Shown piece after piece: positions 8,625 through 15,890 of a stretch of DNA of 64,000 nt. The notes beneath the pieces were generated by a model. It searched no databases. It was not told where the DNA came from and was given only the letters and a program-made list of their open reading frames with translations. The DNA comes from Candidatus Paralachnospira avium (GTDB lineage: Bacteria; Bacillota; Clostridia; Lachnospirales; Lachnospiraceae). The stretch lies in assembly GCA_904420245.1 (NCBI GenBank), contig CAJFUL010000078.1, forward strand, positions 1 through 64,000, written 5' to 3'. Made by a program: the position numbers and the translations under genes. How positions within the stretch are numbered: the first letter of the stretch is position 1; each line of letters begins with the position of its first letter.

Positions 8625-9295
8625 TTCAGCACCGCCTTATAGCCCAGCCCGTGGACCGTCACGATCTCAAAATCCCGGCAGCCGGAGAACTTATCCCGCA
8701 GCTTCGTCATATACACATCCACCGTCCTGGGGCCGGAAGAGGAGCCGCTGTCCCAGAATTCATCCATCAGCTGGGAGCGGGTGAAGGTCTTCTTCGGGTA
8801 GGACAAAAGCTTATAGATCAGATTGAACTCCCGCACCGTCAGAGGGACTTCTTCCTCACCCAGATACGCCGTATGCTCCTCCGCGTCCAGCGTCAGTTCT
8901 CCTATGACCAGCCTCTTGGCGGCGGCGATCTTCGCCCGCCGCATGAGCGCCTCGATCCGCAGCAGCAGCTCTTCCAGATCCACCGGCTTTACCATATAGT
9001 CGTCGATCCCCGCCTTGAATCCGCGGCGCTTCGACGCGAAATCGTCTCTGGCCGTCATGAAGAGGATGGGGATCTCCCGATCCAGCTCCCGGATGTTCTC
9101 CGCCAGCTCAAAGCCGTCGATACCCGGCATCATGATATCGGAAATGACAAGATCGAACAGCGTGCCTCCGTACATGGCATCGTAGGCTTCCCCGGCGCTC
9201 AGGCACCCTTCCGCCTCATATCCGTTCTGGTTCAGGTAAGCGCATACCGTCTTGTTCAGTTCCCGGTCATCCTCCACTACCAATATCTTAAACAT
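8621..9295 (-). CDS. OmpR/PhoB family response regulator
   Basis: This 224-residue regulator has a receiver domain with acidic pocket VVEDD, phospho-acceptor Asp53 (ISDIMMPG) and Lys103 (VKPVD), followed by a winged-helix DNA-binding domain ending VTVHGLGYKAVLK. It is the cognate partner of the kinase encoded immediately downstream. A promoter-like TGCTACAAT (minus strand, about 9320-9325) lies just upstream, so it may be transcribed both from its own promoter and by read-through from the small membrane gene at 9368-9739. Confidence 0.93.
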   Translation of the reverse strand: MFKILVVEDDRELNKTVCAYLNQNGYEAEGCLSAGEAYDAMYGGTLFDLVISDIMMPGIDGFELAENIRELDREIPILFMTARDDFASKRRGFKAGIDDYMVKPVDLEELLLRIEALMRRAKIAAAKRLVIGELTLDAEEHTAYLGEEEVPLTVREFNLIYKLLSYPKKTFTRSQLMDEFWDSGSSSGPRTVDVYMTKLRDKFSGCRDFEIVTVHGLGYKAVLK

Positions 9296-9367
9296 GAAAT
9301 GATCCCTCCCATGTTTATCATTGTAGCACAGAAATATTAAAGTTTTGTTTGTATTTTCGTTTTTTCC

Positions 9368-9739
9368 TTATCCTTTCAGACCCTTGACGGCGGGGATCAA
9401 TCCCAGCAGGGCTGCGATGCCGACGCTGCCCACAACGATCCCGGGGAGCATCATGCTCCACACCATGCTCATACACATCCCGACGCCCAGGATCACTGCG
9501 CCTGACACGCCAAGGAGCGTGATCCCCACAGTCCTCCTGCGGATCGAGATCGCCGGTTTTCCGTCCATCCTCCTGCGGATCAGCACCATGGCCAGCAGGA
9601 TGAGCATGCCGGCCGCTCCCACGGCGATACCGGGCACCACGACTCCCCATTCCGGCAGCAGCGCCATACACATCCCCAGCGCGAACAGAAGTCCTCCCGC
9701 CGCTCCCATGACCAGAGTGATCAGATCTTTTTTCTTCAT
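9368..9739 (-). CDS. Small membrane protein, paralogue of the 6277-6657 gene product
   Basis: This 123-residue protein has four hydrophobic segments arranged as two similar helix pairs: one near residues 6-50 (ALGMCMALLPEWG, PGIAVGAAG) and one near 68-110 (GVGMCMSMVW, PGIVVGSVGI). The second pair resembles the protein at 6277-6657. The ATG at 9739 has GGAGG nine bases upstream; an upstream in-frame ATG at 9772 lacks a good site. It lies directly before the response regulator on the same strand. Function unknown. Confidence 0.7.
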   Translation of the reverse strand: MKKKDLITLVMGAAGGLLFALGMCMALLPEWGVVVPGIAVGAAGMLILLAMVLIRRRMDGKPAISIRRRTVGITLLGVSGAVILGVGMCMSMVWSMMLPGIVVGSVGIAALLGLIPAVKGLKG

Positions 9740-9831
9740 ATTCAACAGCCTCCATCCATTTGATGGATCCAATATAAGGCCGCTGTGTTTTGGAATTGCT
9801 GTTAAATTGTTTAAGAAATGTTAAATCCGTC

Positions 9832-10540
9832 TCATCCGGCAAGACCATTTTCCGACAGATACGCGTCAATGCTCTCTGTATCGGAAGGTCTCGCAAACAG
9901 TCCGTCGTGGACATTGGCTCCTGCCACGCTCCCCCGGACAAAATCGATGGAATTCGCGAACTGCTCCGTATCCATGGACGCGGACTGGGTAAAGGGATAG
10001 ACCTCCACTCCCGTCAGATCATAGCTCTCCAAAAAAGTGCCGATGATCATGGGGCCACCAGATGGGATAACCGATCAGGACCGTATCGTATCCTTCCAGG
10101 GAATCCGGAAGATTCGCAATGGCCGGCCGCTCATTGTTGTCCCGTTCCGCCAGGGCCACATCTCCGCACTCATCATAGTCCGTGGGATAAGGAGTCTCCG
10201 GCTGGATCTCCAGAAGTTCTCCGCCTGTCTGTTCCGCGATATAGGAAGCCATCTCCTCTGTGTTGCCTGACCAGGAAAAATAAGCCACCAGGACTCTGCC
10301 TCCCTCCGCTCCGGGAGTCTCCTGAGCGGAAGCCTCCTGAGAAGAAGTCTCCTGAGAAGAAGTCTCCCGGATCTCCGAAGAGGTCTCTGTTTCCTGCTCC
10401 TGAGAAGTCTCCGCTTCCGTCCCGGCAGTTTCCGAAGACGCCGTGGTCTCCTGTCCGCGGCCGCCGCCGCAGGCTGCCAGGGATAAGACCATCACAGCTG
10501 AGAGGACTGCCGCCGTCAAACGATACCTATGTTTTTTCAT
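9832..10540 (-). pseudogene. Frameshifted flavodoxin-type lipoprotein
   Basis: The gene starts at an ATG (10540) behind GGAAAGGAGAG. It encodes a lipoprotein signal (LSLAACGGG), a Ser/Thr/Glu-rich linker with repeated ETSSQE words, and a flavodoxin domain beginning RVLVAYFSWSGNTEEMA. The frame breaks near 10050 after IGYPIWW. The continuation (MIIGTFLESYDLTG to the natural end) lies in the next frame down to 9832. Family members normally read WWG-x-AP-MII here, so about 8 bases appear missing. This type of secreted flavodoxin is common in gut Clostridia. It is either a real loss of function or a sequencing error; reads over 10045-10060 would decide. Confidence 0.75.
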
Positions 10541-10560
10541 GATCTTTCTCTCCTTTCCCA

Positions 10561-10725
10561 TCATAAATTCAGATCCAGCCCGTCCAGCCAGTCTTCTATC
10601 TGCCCCGTTCCGGAGATCCTCCTCTCTCCGTATACGGCCGCATCCCGGCAGGAATCCAGGAAAGTGGGCATGGTCTCTTCTATATCGCTCCCGCCGCTGG
10701 TGCAGAAGGGGATCACCAGCTTTCC
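10561..10725 (-). pseudogene. Remnant: C-terminal end of another flavodoxin
   Basis: A reading frame with no start of its own encodes GKLVIPFCTSGGSDIEETM and ends ...QIEDWLDGLDLNL. This is the C-terminal strand and tail of a flavodoxin of the same type as the neighbouring lipoprotein. Its 5' part is absent: it joins, out of frame, to the small truncated gene at 10713-10874. It looks like the product of a deletion. Confidence 0.6.
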
Positions 10726-10874
10726 CGGAGCGCTTCCGCGTCCTCCTCCTCCAGCGAATGGTCCGACAGATCCCGGAACATGGCCGGATGCCGGTATATC
10801 TGATACCCGGCGAAGACCAACGCCAGCAGGATCAGGACTGCGGCCGCGGCGATCACTCTCCTTTTCTTCCTCAC
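10713..10874 (-). pseudogene. Truncated small membrane or secreted protein
   Basis: A GTG start at 10874 follows AGGGGAGC and opens a 53-codon frame. It has a basic start (RKKRRV), one hydrophobic helix (residues about 7-24) and an acidic tail (DHSLEEEDAEALRESW). The frame stops just as flavodoxin coding sequence begins in another frame. The likely reading is that the 5' end of one gene was fused to the 3' end of a flavodoxin gene. The helix may still be expressed as a short peptide. Confidence 0.5.
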
Positions 10875-10887
10875 AGGCAGCTCCCCT

Positions 10888-11289
10888 CTACATGCACTCG
10901 CAGAGGATCTCATAGATCTCTCCGCGGTCCAGAGTCCTGGGATTGCTGCGGATGATATTGCAGCTGTCGGCCACCTGGAGGACATTGATGTAGGCCGGCT
11001 CGATCCCGCAGCTGCGGCAGAGGGCCTGTGCCAGTTCCGCCGCGCCTCCGTGGCGGTTTCCATAGGTCAGGACCATATAGAAGTAATCCGTATGGAAACT
11101 GGCCTTCGCGAGAAACTCCTTCACCATGGACGGCACCTCATGGCCGTAGACCGGCGCCACGATCCCGATGGCCTCCGCGGAAAACTCCAGGTCTTCCCTC
11201 TTCATCGCCTGAGGGATGCTGACGGGCTCCTCCTCCAGCTGCTTCGCGGCATAGAGACTGTTTCCCGTACCGGTAAAATAAAATACCAT
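10888..11289 (-). pseudogene. Chimeric EFR1-type flavodoxin with alcohol-dehydrogenase-like tail
   Basis: The 133-residue frame starts like the intact EFR1 protein at 27516-28292 (MVFYFTGTGNSLYAAKQL, PVYGHEVP, LTYGNRHGGA). After YINVLQVAD it diverges into CNIIRSNPRTLDRGEIYEIL. That tail resembles the extreme C-terminus of iron-containing alcohol dehydrogenases (C..xNPR..t..eI..iy). Both ferredoxin clusters of a full EFR1 protein are missing. A deletion joining two neighbouring genes would explain it. The promoter and MerR operator upstream are intact, so the fusion may still be transcribed. The dehydrogenase assignment of the tail is inference. Confidence 0.6.
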
Positions 11290-11371
11290 ATCCGATCTCT
11301 CCTTTTATTTCTCTTGCGCCGGACGAAAGATCATGCTATAATCCGGTTGTTTCTATCGGTTGACACAATCG

Positions 11372-11402
11372 ATTATAATTTCCGGTTGTAACAACCGGTC
11401 AA
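11372..11402 (-). promoter_or_regulatory. MerR-type promoter-operator with 19-bp spacer
   Basis: On the minus strand, TTGACC (11397-11402) and TATAAT (11372-11377) are 19 bases apart. A 17-base palindrome CCGGTTGTAACAACCGG (11382-11398) sits between and over them. Long spacers with a central dyad are the hallmark of promoters activated by MerR-family proteins, which twist the DNA to realign the two boxes. The target is the gene starting at 11289; the likely regulator is the divergent MerR-type gene at 11460. Confidence 0.75.
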
Positions 11403-11459
11403 GAGTTTTTCAGATCTTTTTCTATAAAAATTTTATAAATTCAAATTCGGGAGGAAACG

Positions 11460-11864
11460 ATGATCTATACCATGATGCAAGTATGCAAAGAGGCGGACCT
11501 GACTTACCAGGCCCTGAAGTTTTACTGCAATGAGGGCCTGATCCCCAACGTCCGCCGAGACAAGAACAACCGCCGTATCTTTGACGAGCGGAATCTGAAA
11601 TGGATCAAAGATCTGGTATGCCTGAAAAAATGCGGCATGAGCATTCAGGAAATGAAAGAATATCTGGATCTGTGCCTCCGCGGAGAATCCACGATCCCCC
11701 AGAGAAAAGAAATGCTGGCAAAAAAACAGGAGGCGCTGCGGGCTTCCATACAGGAACTGGAAGACAGCGTCTCCTACATCGACTGGAAACAGTCCTTTTA
11801 TGATGATGTGCTCTCTGGAAAGCGGCCCTATGTCAGCAACCTGATCCCTCAGGAGAAGGTCTGA
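11460..11864 (+). CDS. MerR family transcriptional regulator
   Basis: This 134-residue protein has an N-terminal MerR winged helix (YTMMQVCKEADLTYQALKFY, residues about 3-22) and a coiled-coil dimer helix near 75-105 (ERK-rich KKQEALRASIQELE), then a short tail. It has no metal-binding cysteine cluster, so it resembles the small MerR regulators tied to aldo/keto reductases, flavodoxins and dehydrogenases rather than metal sensors. The start has GGGAGG upstream. It is divergent from the chimeric gene at 10888-11289, whose promoter carries a matching palindromic operator. Confidence 0.88.
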   Translation: MIYTMMQVCKEADLTYQALKFYCNEGLIPNVRRDKNNRRIFDERNLKWIKDLVCLKKCGMSIQEMKEYLDLCLRGESTIPQRKEMLAKKQEALRASIQELEDSVSYIDWKQSFYDDVLSGKRPYVSNLIPQEKV

Positions 11865-11876
11865 CCGGATATTTCC

Positions 11877-12743
11877 CTACAGGACCGCCATGGCCACCGT
11901 CCCCGCCGTCAGGAGCGCGAGACCGGCGGCCGCCTTCTTTTTCAGTTTTTCGCCGAATACAAAATACGAGAACGACACGGTCACCAGGATGCTCAGTTTA
12001 TCGATGGGCACCACCACGCTGGCGGGCCCTTCCTGGAGCGCCCGGTAGTAGCAGAGCCAGGAAGCCCCTGTGGCCACTCCCGAAAGACAGATGAAGAGCA
12101 GCTCCCGCTTCTGGATCCGGGCTGCCTCTCTCTGCTTTCCCGTCACAAAGACCATGACCCACGCCATCACCAGCACCACGCAGGTGCGGATCGCCGTCCC
12201 CAGATTGGACTCCACGCCGGAAATGCCGATCTTTCCCAGGATGGACGTCAGGCTGGCAAAGAGGGCGGAGCCAGCCGCGTAGAGGAGCCAGCTCTTTTTC
12301 CCACTCTTTTCCGTATCCGTCACATCTTTTTTCTCCACCATCAGGAAGATCCCCGCGGCTATGGCCGCCACCGCCGCCGCCTTGGGAAGACTGATGCCTT
12401 CCCCCAAAAAGATCAGAGCCAGCAAAATGGTCAGCACGGTGCTGGATTTGTCCACAGGCACCACTTTATTGATGTCTCCCAGCTGGAGGGCCCGGAAGTA
12501 GCACAGCCAGGAAGCTCCCGTGGCCGCGCCGGACAGGACCAGGAACAGGAGCGTCCGTCCGTCTATCTCTCCTATCTGCCCCAGAGAGCCGGAGAGCCCG
12601 GCCATCAGCCAGGAAAAGGCCAGGATCACCACCGTCCGCACCGCCGTCGCCACCGTGGAATCGGTCTTCCGGATGCCGCACTTGGCCAGTATGGAGGTCA
12701 CTCCCGCGAAAAACGCGGAACCTGCCGCATAAAGGAGCCACAT
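11877..12743 (-). CDS. EamA/DMT family transporter
   Basis: This 288-residue membrane protein has about 10 helices built from two clearly duplicated EamA halves. The words LYAAGSAxFA, SILxKxGI, SGxATGASWLCYxRALQ and VPxDK occur once in each half. EamA proteins of this two-repeat form export or import small metabolites; the substrate cannot be told from sequence. The ATG at 12743 is preferred (AGGAAGGGA upstream) over an earlier in-frame start. It is convergent with the MerR gene and separated from the downstream operon by a terminator. Confidence 0.85.
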   Translation of the reverse strand: MWLLYAAGSAFFAGVTSILAKCGIRKTDSTVATAVRTVVILAFSWLMAGLSGSLGQIGEIDGRTLLFLVLSGAATGASWLCYFRALQLGDINKVVPVDKSSTVLTILLALIFLGEGISLPKAAAVAAIAAGIFLMVEKKDVTDTEKSGKKSWLLYAAGSALFASLTSILGKIGISGVESNLGTAIRTCVVLVMAWVMVFVTGKQREAARIQKRELLFICLSGVATGASWLCYYRALQEGPASVVVPIDKLSILVTVSFSYFVFGEKLKKKAAAGLALLTAGTVAMAVL

Positions 12744-12822
12744 CACATATCCCTTCCTTTCTGTATCACCCCCATTATATTCCTCCGCGATCTTCCCTTC
12801 AAGCAAAAAAACCGTGCTGGAC

Positions 12823-12850
12823 GGCCCCGGGAGCTTCTGCTCCCGGGGCC
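12823..12850 (-). terminator. Strong hairpin after the catabolic operon
   Basis: GGCCCCGGGAGC (12823-12834) pairs perfectly with GCTCCCGGGGCC (12839-12850) around a 4-base loop. On the minus strand a run of seven T follows about 11 bases later. It lies right after the aldolase stop and likely ends the 10-kb minus-strand operon. Confidence 0.65.
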
Positions 12851-12857
12851 CGGTTTC

Positions 12858-13766
12858 TCATTCTATATCCACTTCCTGATAATGCATCTGCTGCAGCCGC
12901 GCCATCAGTTTTTCCTCCTCTTGGTCAGACAGCTCCTCCATGGGGGGACGCAGCTTCTTGCTGGAGAGGATCCCAAGAGCTTTCAAAACAGCCTTGTATC
13001 CGGCGATGTTGTTGCCTTCACAGAGAATCCCGTTCAGTACGTTGATCTTCCTCTGGAGAACCGTTGCGAGGATCTGATCTCCCTGTCCCAGGGCATCCCG
13101 CAGAGCCCCATAATACTCGGGGATGATCATGGCGTTTCCGGAAACTGTCCCCTTTCCGCCGACGGCGGCTGCTGCCTGATAGAGATGGTCCGGCCCCACC
13201 AATACGGAAAAGTCTCCATTTCTCACAGTCATAAAAGACTGGATCCTAGTCATATCCGGATAGCTGTATTTGATCCCTATGACATTGGGACACCGGGCCG
13301 CCACTCTCTCAGCCAGCTCCGGAGTAATATCGTTGACCGCGTTTTGAGGGATTCCGTAAAGATACATGGGGAATCCTTCCGGCACACTTCCTGCCACTGT
13401 CACAAAGAAATCTTCCAGTTCCTTCTCCGACAAGGTCAGATACCAGGGAGTCACCACGCCGATGCCGTCGGCGCCGCAGGCTGCGGCGTGCCTGGCCAGC
13501 TCCACTGTGTCTGCCGTAGTAGCCGCTCCCACCTGGGCAAAGACAGGAAGTCTTCCCGCCGCCTGTCGGACGATCGTCTCCACCACCAGTTTCCGCTCTT
13601 CCAGACTCAGATAATTCATCTCCCCGGTGGTCCCGCAGGGATAGAGACAATCTACTCCCTTACCGATCAGATATTCCGTCAGCTTCTTAAGAGATCCTGT
13701 GTCCACCTCTCCCTCTTCCGTAAAGGGAGTCACCAAAGGGATCACGATCCCGCTCAGTACCTTCAT
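12858..13766 (-). CDS. DapA/NanA-family aldolase or hydratase
   Basis: This 302-residue TIM-barrel protein of the dihydrodipicolinate synthase / N-acetylneuraminate lyase superfamily has the GTTGE motif (45-49), Tyr137 in YLYGIP and the Schiff-base Lys166 in IGIKYS. Such enzymes make or cleave a bond to pyruvate or a related 2-oxo acid. Housekeeping DapA is unlikely because the gene ends a catabolic operon with an ABC importer and oxidoreductases. It probably performs the retro-aldol step of that pathway. The ATG at 13766 is chosen for GGGAGG nine bases upstream; the much longer in-frame extension is not family-like. Confidence 0.85.
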   Translation of the reverse strand: MKVLSGIVIPLVTPFTEEGEVDTGSLKKLTEYLIGKGVDCLYPCGTTGEMNYLSLEERKLVVETIVRQAAGRLPVFAQVGAATTADTVELARHAAACGADGIGVVTPWYLTLSEKELEDFFVTVAGSVPEGFPMYLYGIPQNAVNDITPELAERVAARCPNVIGIKYSYPDMTRIQSFMTVRNGDFSVLVGPDHLYQAAAAVGGKGTVSGNAMIIPEYYGALRDALGQGDQILATVLQRKINVLNGILCEGNNIAGYKAVLKALGILSSKKLRPPMEELSDQEEEKLMARLQQMHYQEVDIE

Positions 13767-13809
13767 CTTCCTCATCCTCCCATCTGCCGCCTTCCCGCGC
13801 GGCGTATTC

Positions 13810-14964
13810 TTATTTTTTCTCCATCTGTATGGCGCCATGACGGCACACACTGGCGCAGAGGCCGCAGCCGTCACAGAGTTCCGGATCGATCTGAGGCCCT
13901 TCCGCCGTATACTGAAGCGCGTCATAGATGCAGACCGGTCCGCAGGCCGCGCACTGCCTGCACTTTGCCGGATCCAAAACTGCTTGATATCTGGTGATCC
14001 GGTCATACTCTTCCATGGAGCGCATATTTTCGGCAGCTTTTCCGATGATATCCGACAGATTTTCGATCCCCATCCGCTCCATATATTCTTCAAGCTGATT
14101 CACCATGACTTTTACATAGTCATATCCCTTCAGGTACATGACAGCTCCCACTTGAACACTGGAAGCTCCAGCCAGAAGACATTTTGCCACCTCTTCTCCT
14201 GTGGTAGCTCCGCCGGTAGCGCTGATGCTCCCCTTTACCTTGGGATACGCGGCAATGATCCATCGGAGCACTGCCGGAAGAGCCCAAGGGCCGCCGTGCC
14301 CTGCCACTCCCCCATGGAGGATAGGCGCCATGGTCTCCACATCGATCTCGATGCCCGTGGTCCTGTTGAGCATGGTGATCCCGTCTGCTCCCGCTTCATC
14401 CAGGCAGACCGCCGTGTACAGAGGATTTGCCACCTGAGCCGTCATCTTGGGGATCACCGGGATCGTTACCTTGCTCTTACACAGTTTCAGAGCCTCCAAA
14501 GTCAAACTATGGATGTCGTGGCTGGGATCCCGGACCAGGAGACCGGAAGGACAGCTGGGTACGATCTCAATGGCATCGGCCCCCGCCTGCTGGCAGGCCA
14601 GCGCATATTCTCCCCAGGTTTCCGGATTTATGCAGTTGATACTGGCGATGATGGGGATAGCAGTACGCCTCTTGGCCTGATAAACAGTCTCATAATAATC
14701 GTCCAGATCCCCATGATATGCCTGTTCATAGCTGTAAAAAGTGTCCGCGTGAAAACCGGGGATCCCACTGTGCAACACCCGGAATCTGGGAAAAGGATTA
14801 TACCGCATGAGTTCCTCCTCCTGGACAGACTTCAATACGACTCCCGCGTATCCGCTCTCCTCACATTTCACCGCCTGCTGCCAGTCCCGGGTGGCACCGG
14901 TGGACGCTGCCAGAATAGGATGTTCCAGCTGGATCCCTGCATATTCCACCCTCATATTTTTCAT
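13810..14964 (-). CDS. PreA-like dihydroorotate dehydrogenase family enzyme with 2[4Fe-4S]
   Basis: This 384-residue protein has a flavin-binding TIM barrel of the dihydroorotate/dihydropyrimidine dehydrogenase family (residues 1-310), followed by a ferredoxin tail with two CxxCxxCxxxC clusters (Cys335/338/341/345 and 364/367/370/374). The layout matches PreA, the Fe-S subunit of bacterial dihydropyrimidine dehydrogenase. The active-site loop reads VPSCPSG (136-141 with Cys138) instead of the usual N-x-SCPN/H-type sequence, so the substrate probably differs from pyrimidines. No PreT-like partner is encoded nearby, so the electron donor is unknown. Confidence 0.8.
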   Translation of the reverse strand: MKNMRVEYAGIQLEHPILAASTGATRDWQQAVKCEESGYAGVVLKSVQEEELMRYNPFPRFRVLHSGIPGFHADTFYSYEQAYHGDLDDYYETVYQAKRRTAIPIIASINCINPETWGEYALACQQAGADAIEIVPSCPSGLLVRDPSHDIHSLTLEALKLCKSKVTIPVIPKMTAQVANPLYTAVCLDEAGADGITMLNRTTGIEIDVETMAPILHGGVAGHGGPWALPAVLRWIIAAYPKVKGSISATGGATTGEEVAKCLLAGASSVQVGAVMYLKGYDYVKVMVNQLEEYMERMGIENLSDIIGKAAENMRSMEEYDRITRYQAVLDPAKCRQCAACGPVCIYDALQYTAEGPQIDPELCDGCGLCASVCRHGAIQMEKK

Positions 14965-14993
14965 AAAGCCCTTCCCTCCTTTCTTTCCGCTCT

Positions 14994-15890
14994 TCAGAGC
15001 TCTGTCAAGATCCCTCTTATGTAGTCTCCTCCTCGTTTCATTCCTTCATGGGCCTCCGGCAGATCCTGAGGCTGCCAGCGCCTCTCATACTCCATGGAAA
15101 CCCAGCCGTCATATCCAGACTCCTTAAGCTCTTTCAGGATCCCGGGCCAGTCCAGGATCCCTTCGCCCGGCACTCTGGAATACACGGTCCTGTCCTCTTC
15201 ATTGACATGGGAGACCATGGTAAATTTAGGTTTCCTGGCCACGCCGCCACGGTAGACCAGATCCTTGCAGTGGACATAAAAGATCTTATCTTTCTGCAGG
15301 GCAATGGCTTCCCGGTATTCTTCCGCCGGGAAAAAGGCGATATTGGCCTGATCGTAGAGGATCCCCACATTGGGATGATCGATGGCCCTCACGACCTGCG
15401 CCGTCCTCGCCGCCGTGGTGGTCATCGTGCCGAAATGATTCTCCAGACAGAGGCAGATCCCATGGGGTTTGGCATAATCTCCGCACTCCCGCATGGATTT
15501 GATCAGCTGAGAGAGCTTCACATCCCCCGGATCATCCTCGCCGTCCACCAGTTTTCCTCCGTAGATCCGCACAAAACCGGCCCCCAGTATGACCGCCATA
15601 TCGATGACTCGTTCCAGCTCCCGGCAGGCCTGCCGCCGTTCCTCCTCATCGGGACTATTGTACAAGTTCATATACGGAGTGAGGCCAGAGACCTTAAGGC
15701 CCGCCGCATCTGCCTTTTCCCTTACCTCCCTCACATAATCCATCGGTGCATCCAGAGGGATCCCACACTGATACCCGTCGGTCTGGACTATGATCTCAAT
15801 GCCCTCCAGGCCTATCTGCGCAAATAAGTCAATGGCCTCAAAAAGGCTGTATTCTGGTGTTCCCATGGTATGTCCCGCTATCCTCATCAT
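14994..15890 (-). CDS. Sugar phosphate isomerase/epimerase-like TIM barrel
   Basis: This 298-residue protein belongs to the AP-endonuclease-2-like sugar isomerase/epimerase superfamily. It begins MMRIAGHTMGTPEYSLFEAIDLFAQIGLEGIEI and carries candidate metal ligands in the usual positions, including CLENHFG (Glu), VGILYDQAN (Asp) and YVHCKDL (His). These enzymes isomerise or dehydrate sugars and inositols. Its start overlaps the stop of the Gfo/Idh oxidoreductase by 4 bases, so the two are tightly coupled and probably act on the same oxidised sugar-like intermediate. Confidence 0.82.
   Translation of the reverse strand: MMRIAGHTMGTPEYSLFEAIDLFAQIGLEGIEIIVQTDGYQCGIPLDAPMDYVREVREKADAAGLKVSGLTPYMNLYNSPDEEERRQACRELERVIDMAVILGAGFVRIYGGKLVDGEDDPGDVKLSQLIKSMRECGDYAKPHGICLCLENHFGTMTTTAARTAQVVRAIDHPNVGILYDQANIAFFPAEEYREAIALQKDKIFYVHCKDLVYRGGVARKPKFTMVSHVNEEDRTVYSRVPGEGILDWPGILKELKESGYDGWVSMEYERRWQPQDLPEAHEGMKRGGDYIRGILTEL

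Noticed and set aside
12858-14093. Long N-terminal extension of the aldolase gene
   Set aside because: The extra frame overlaps the Fe-S region of the upstream gene in another frame; the ATG at 13766 has a proper ribosome site and matches the family length.
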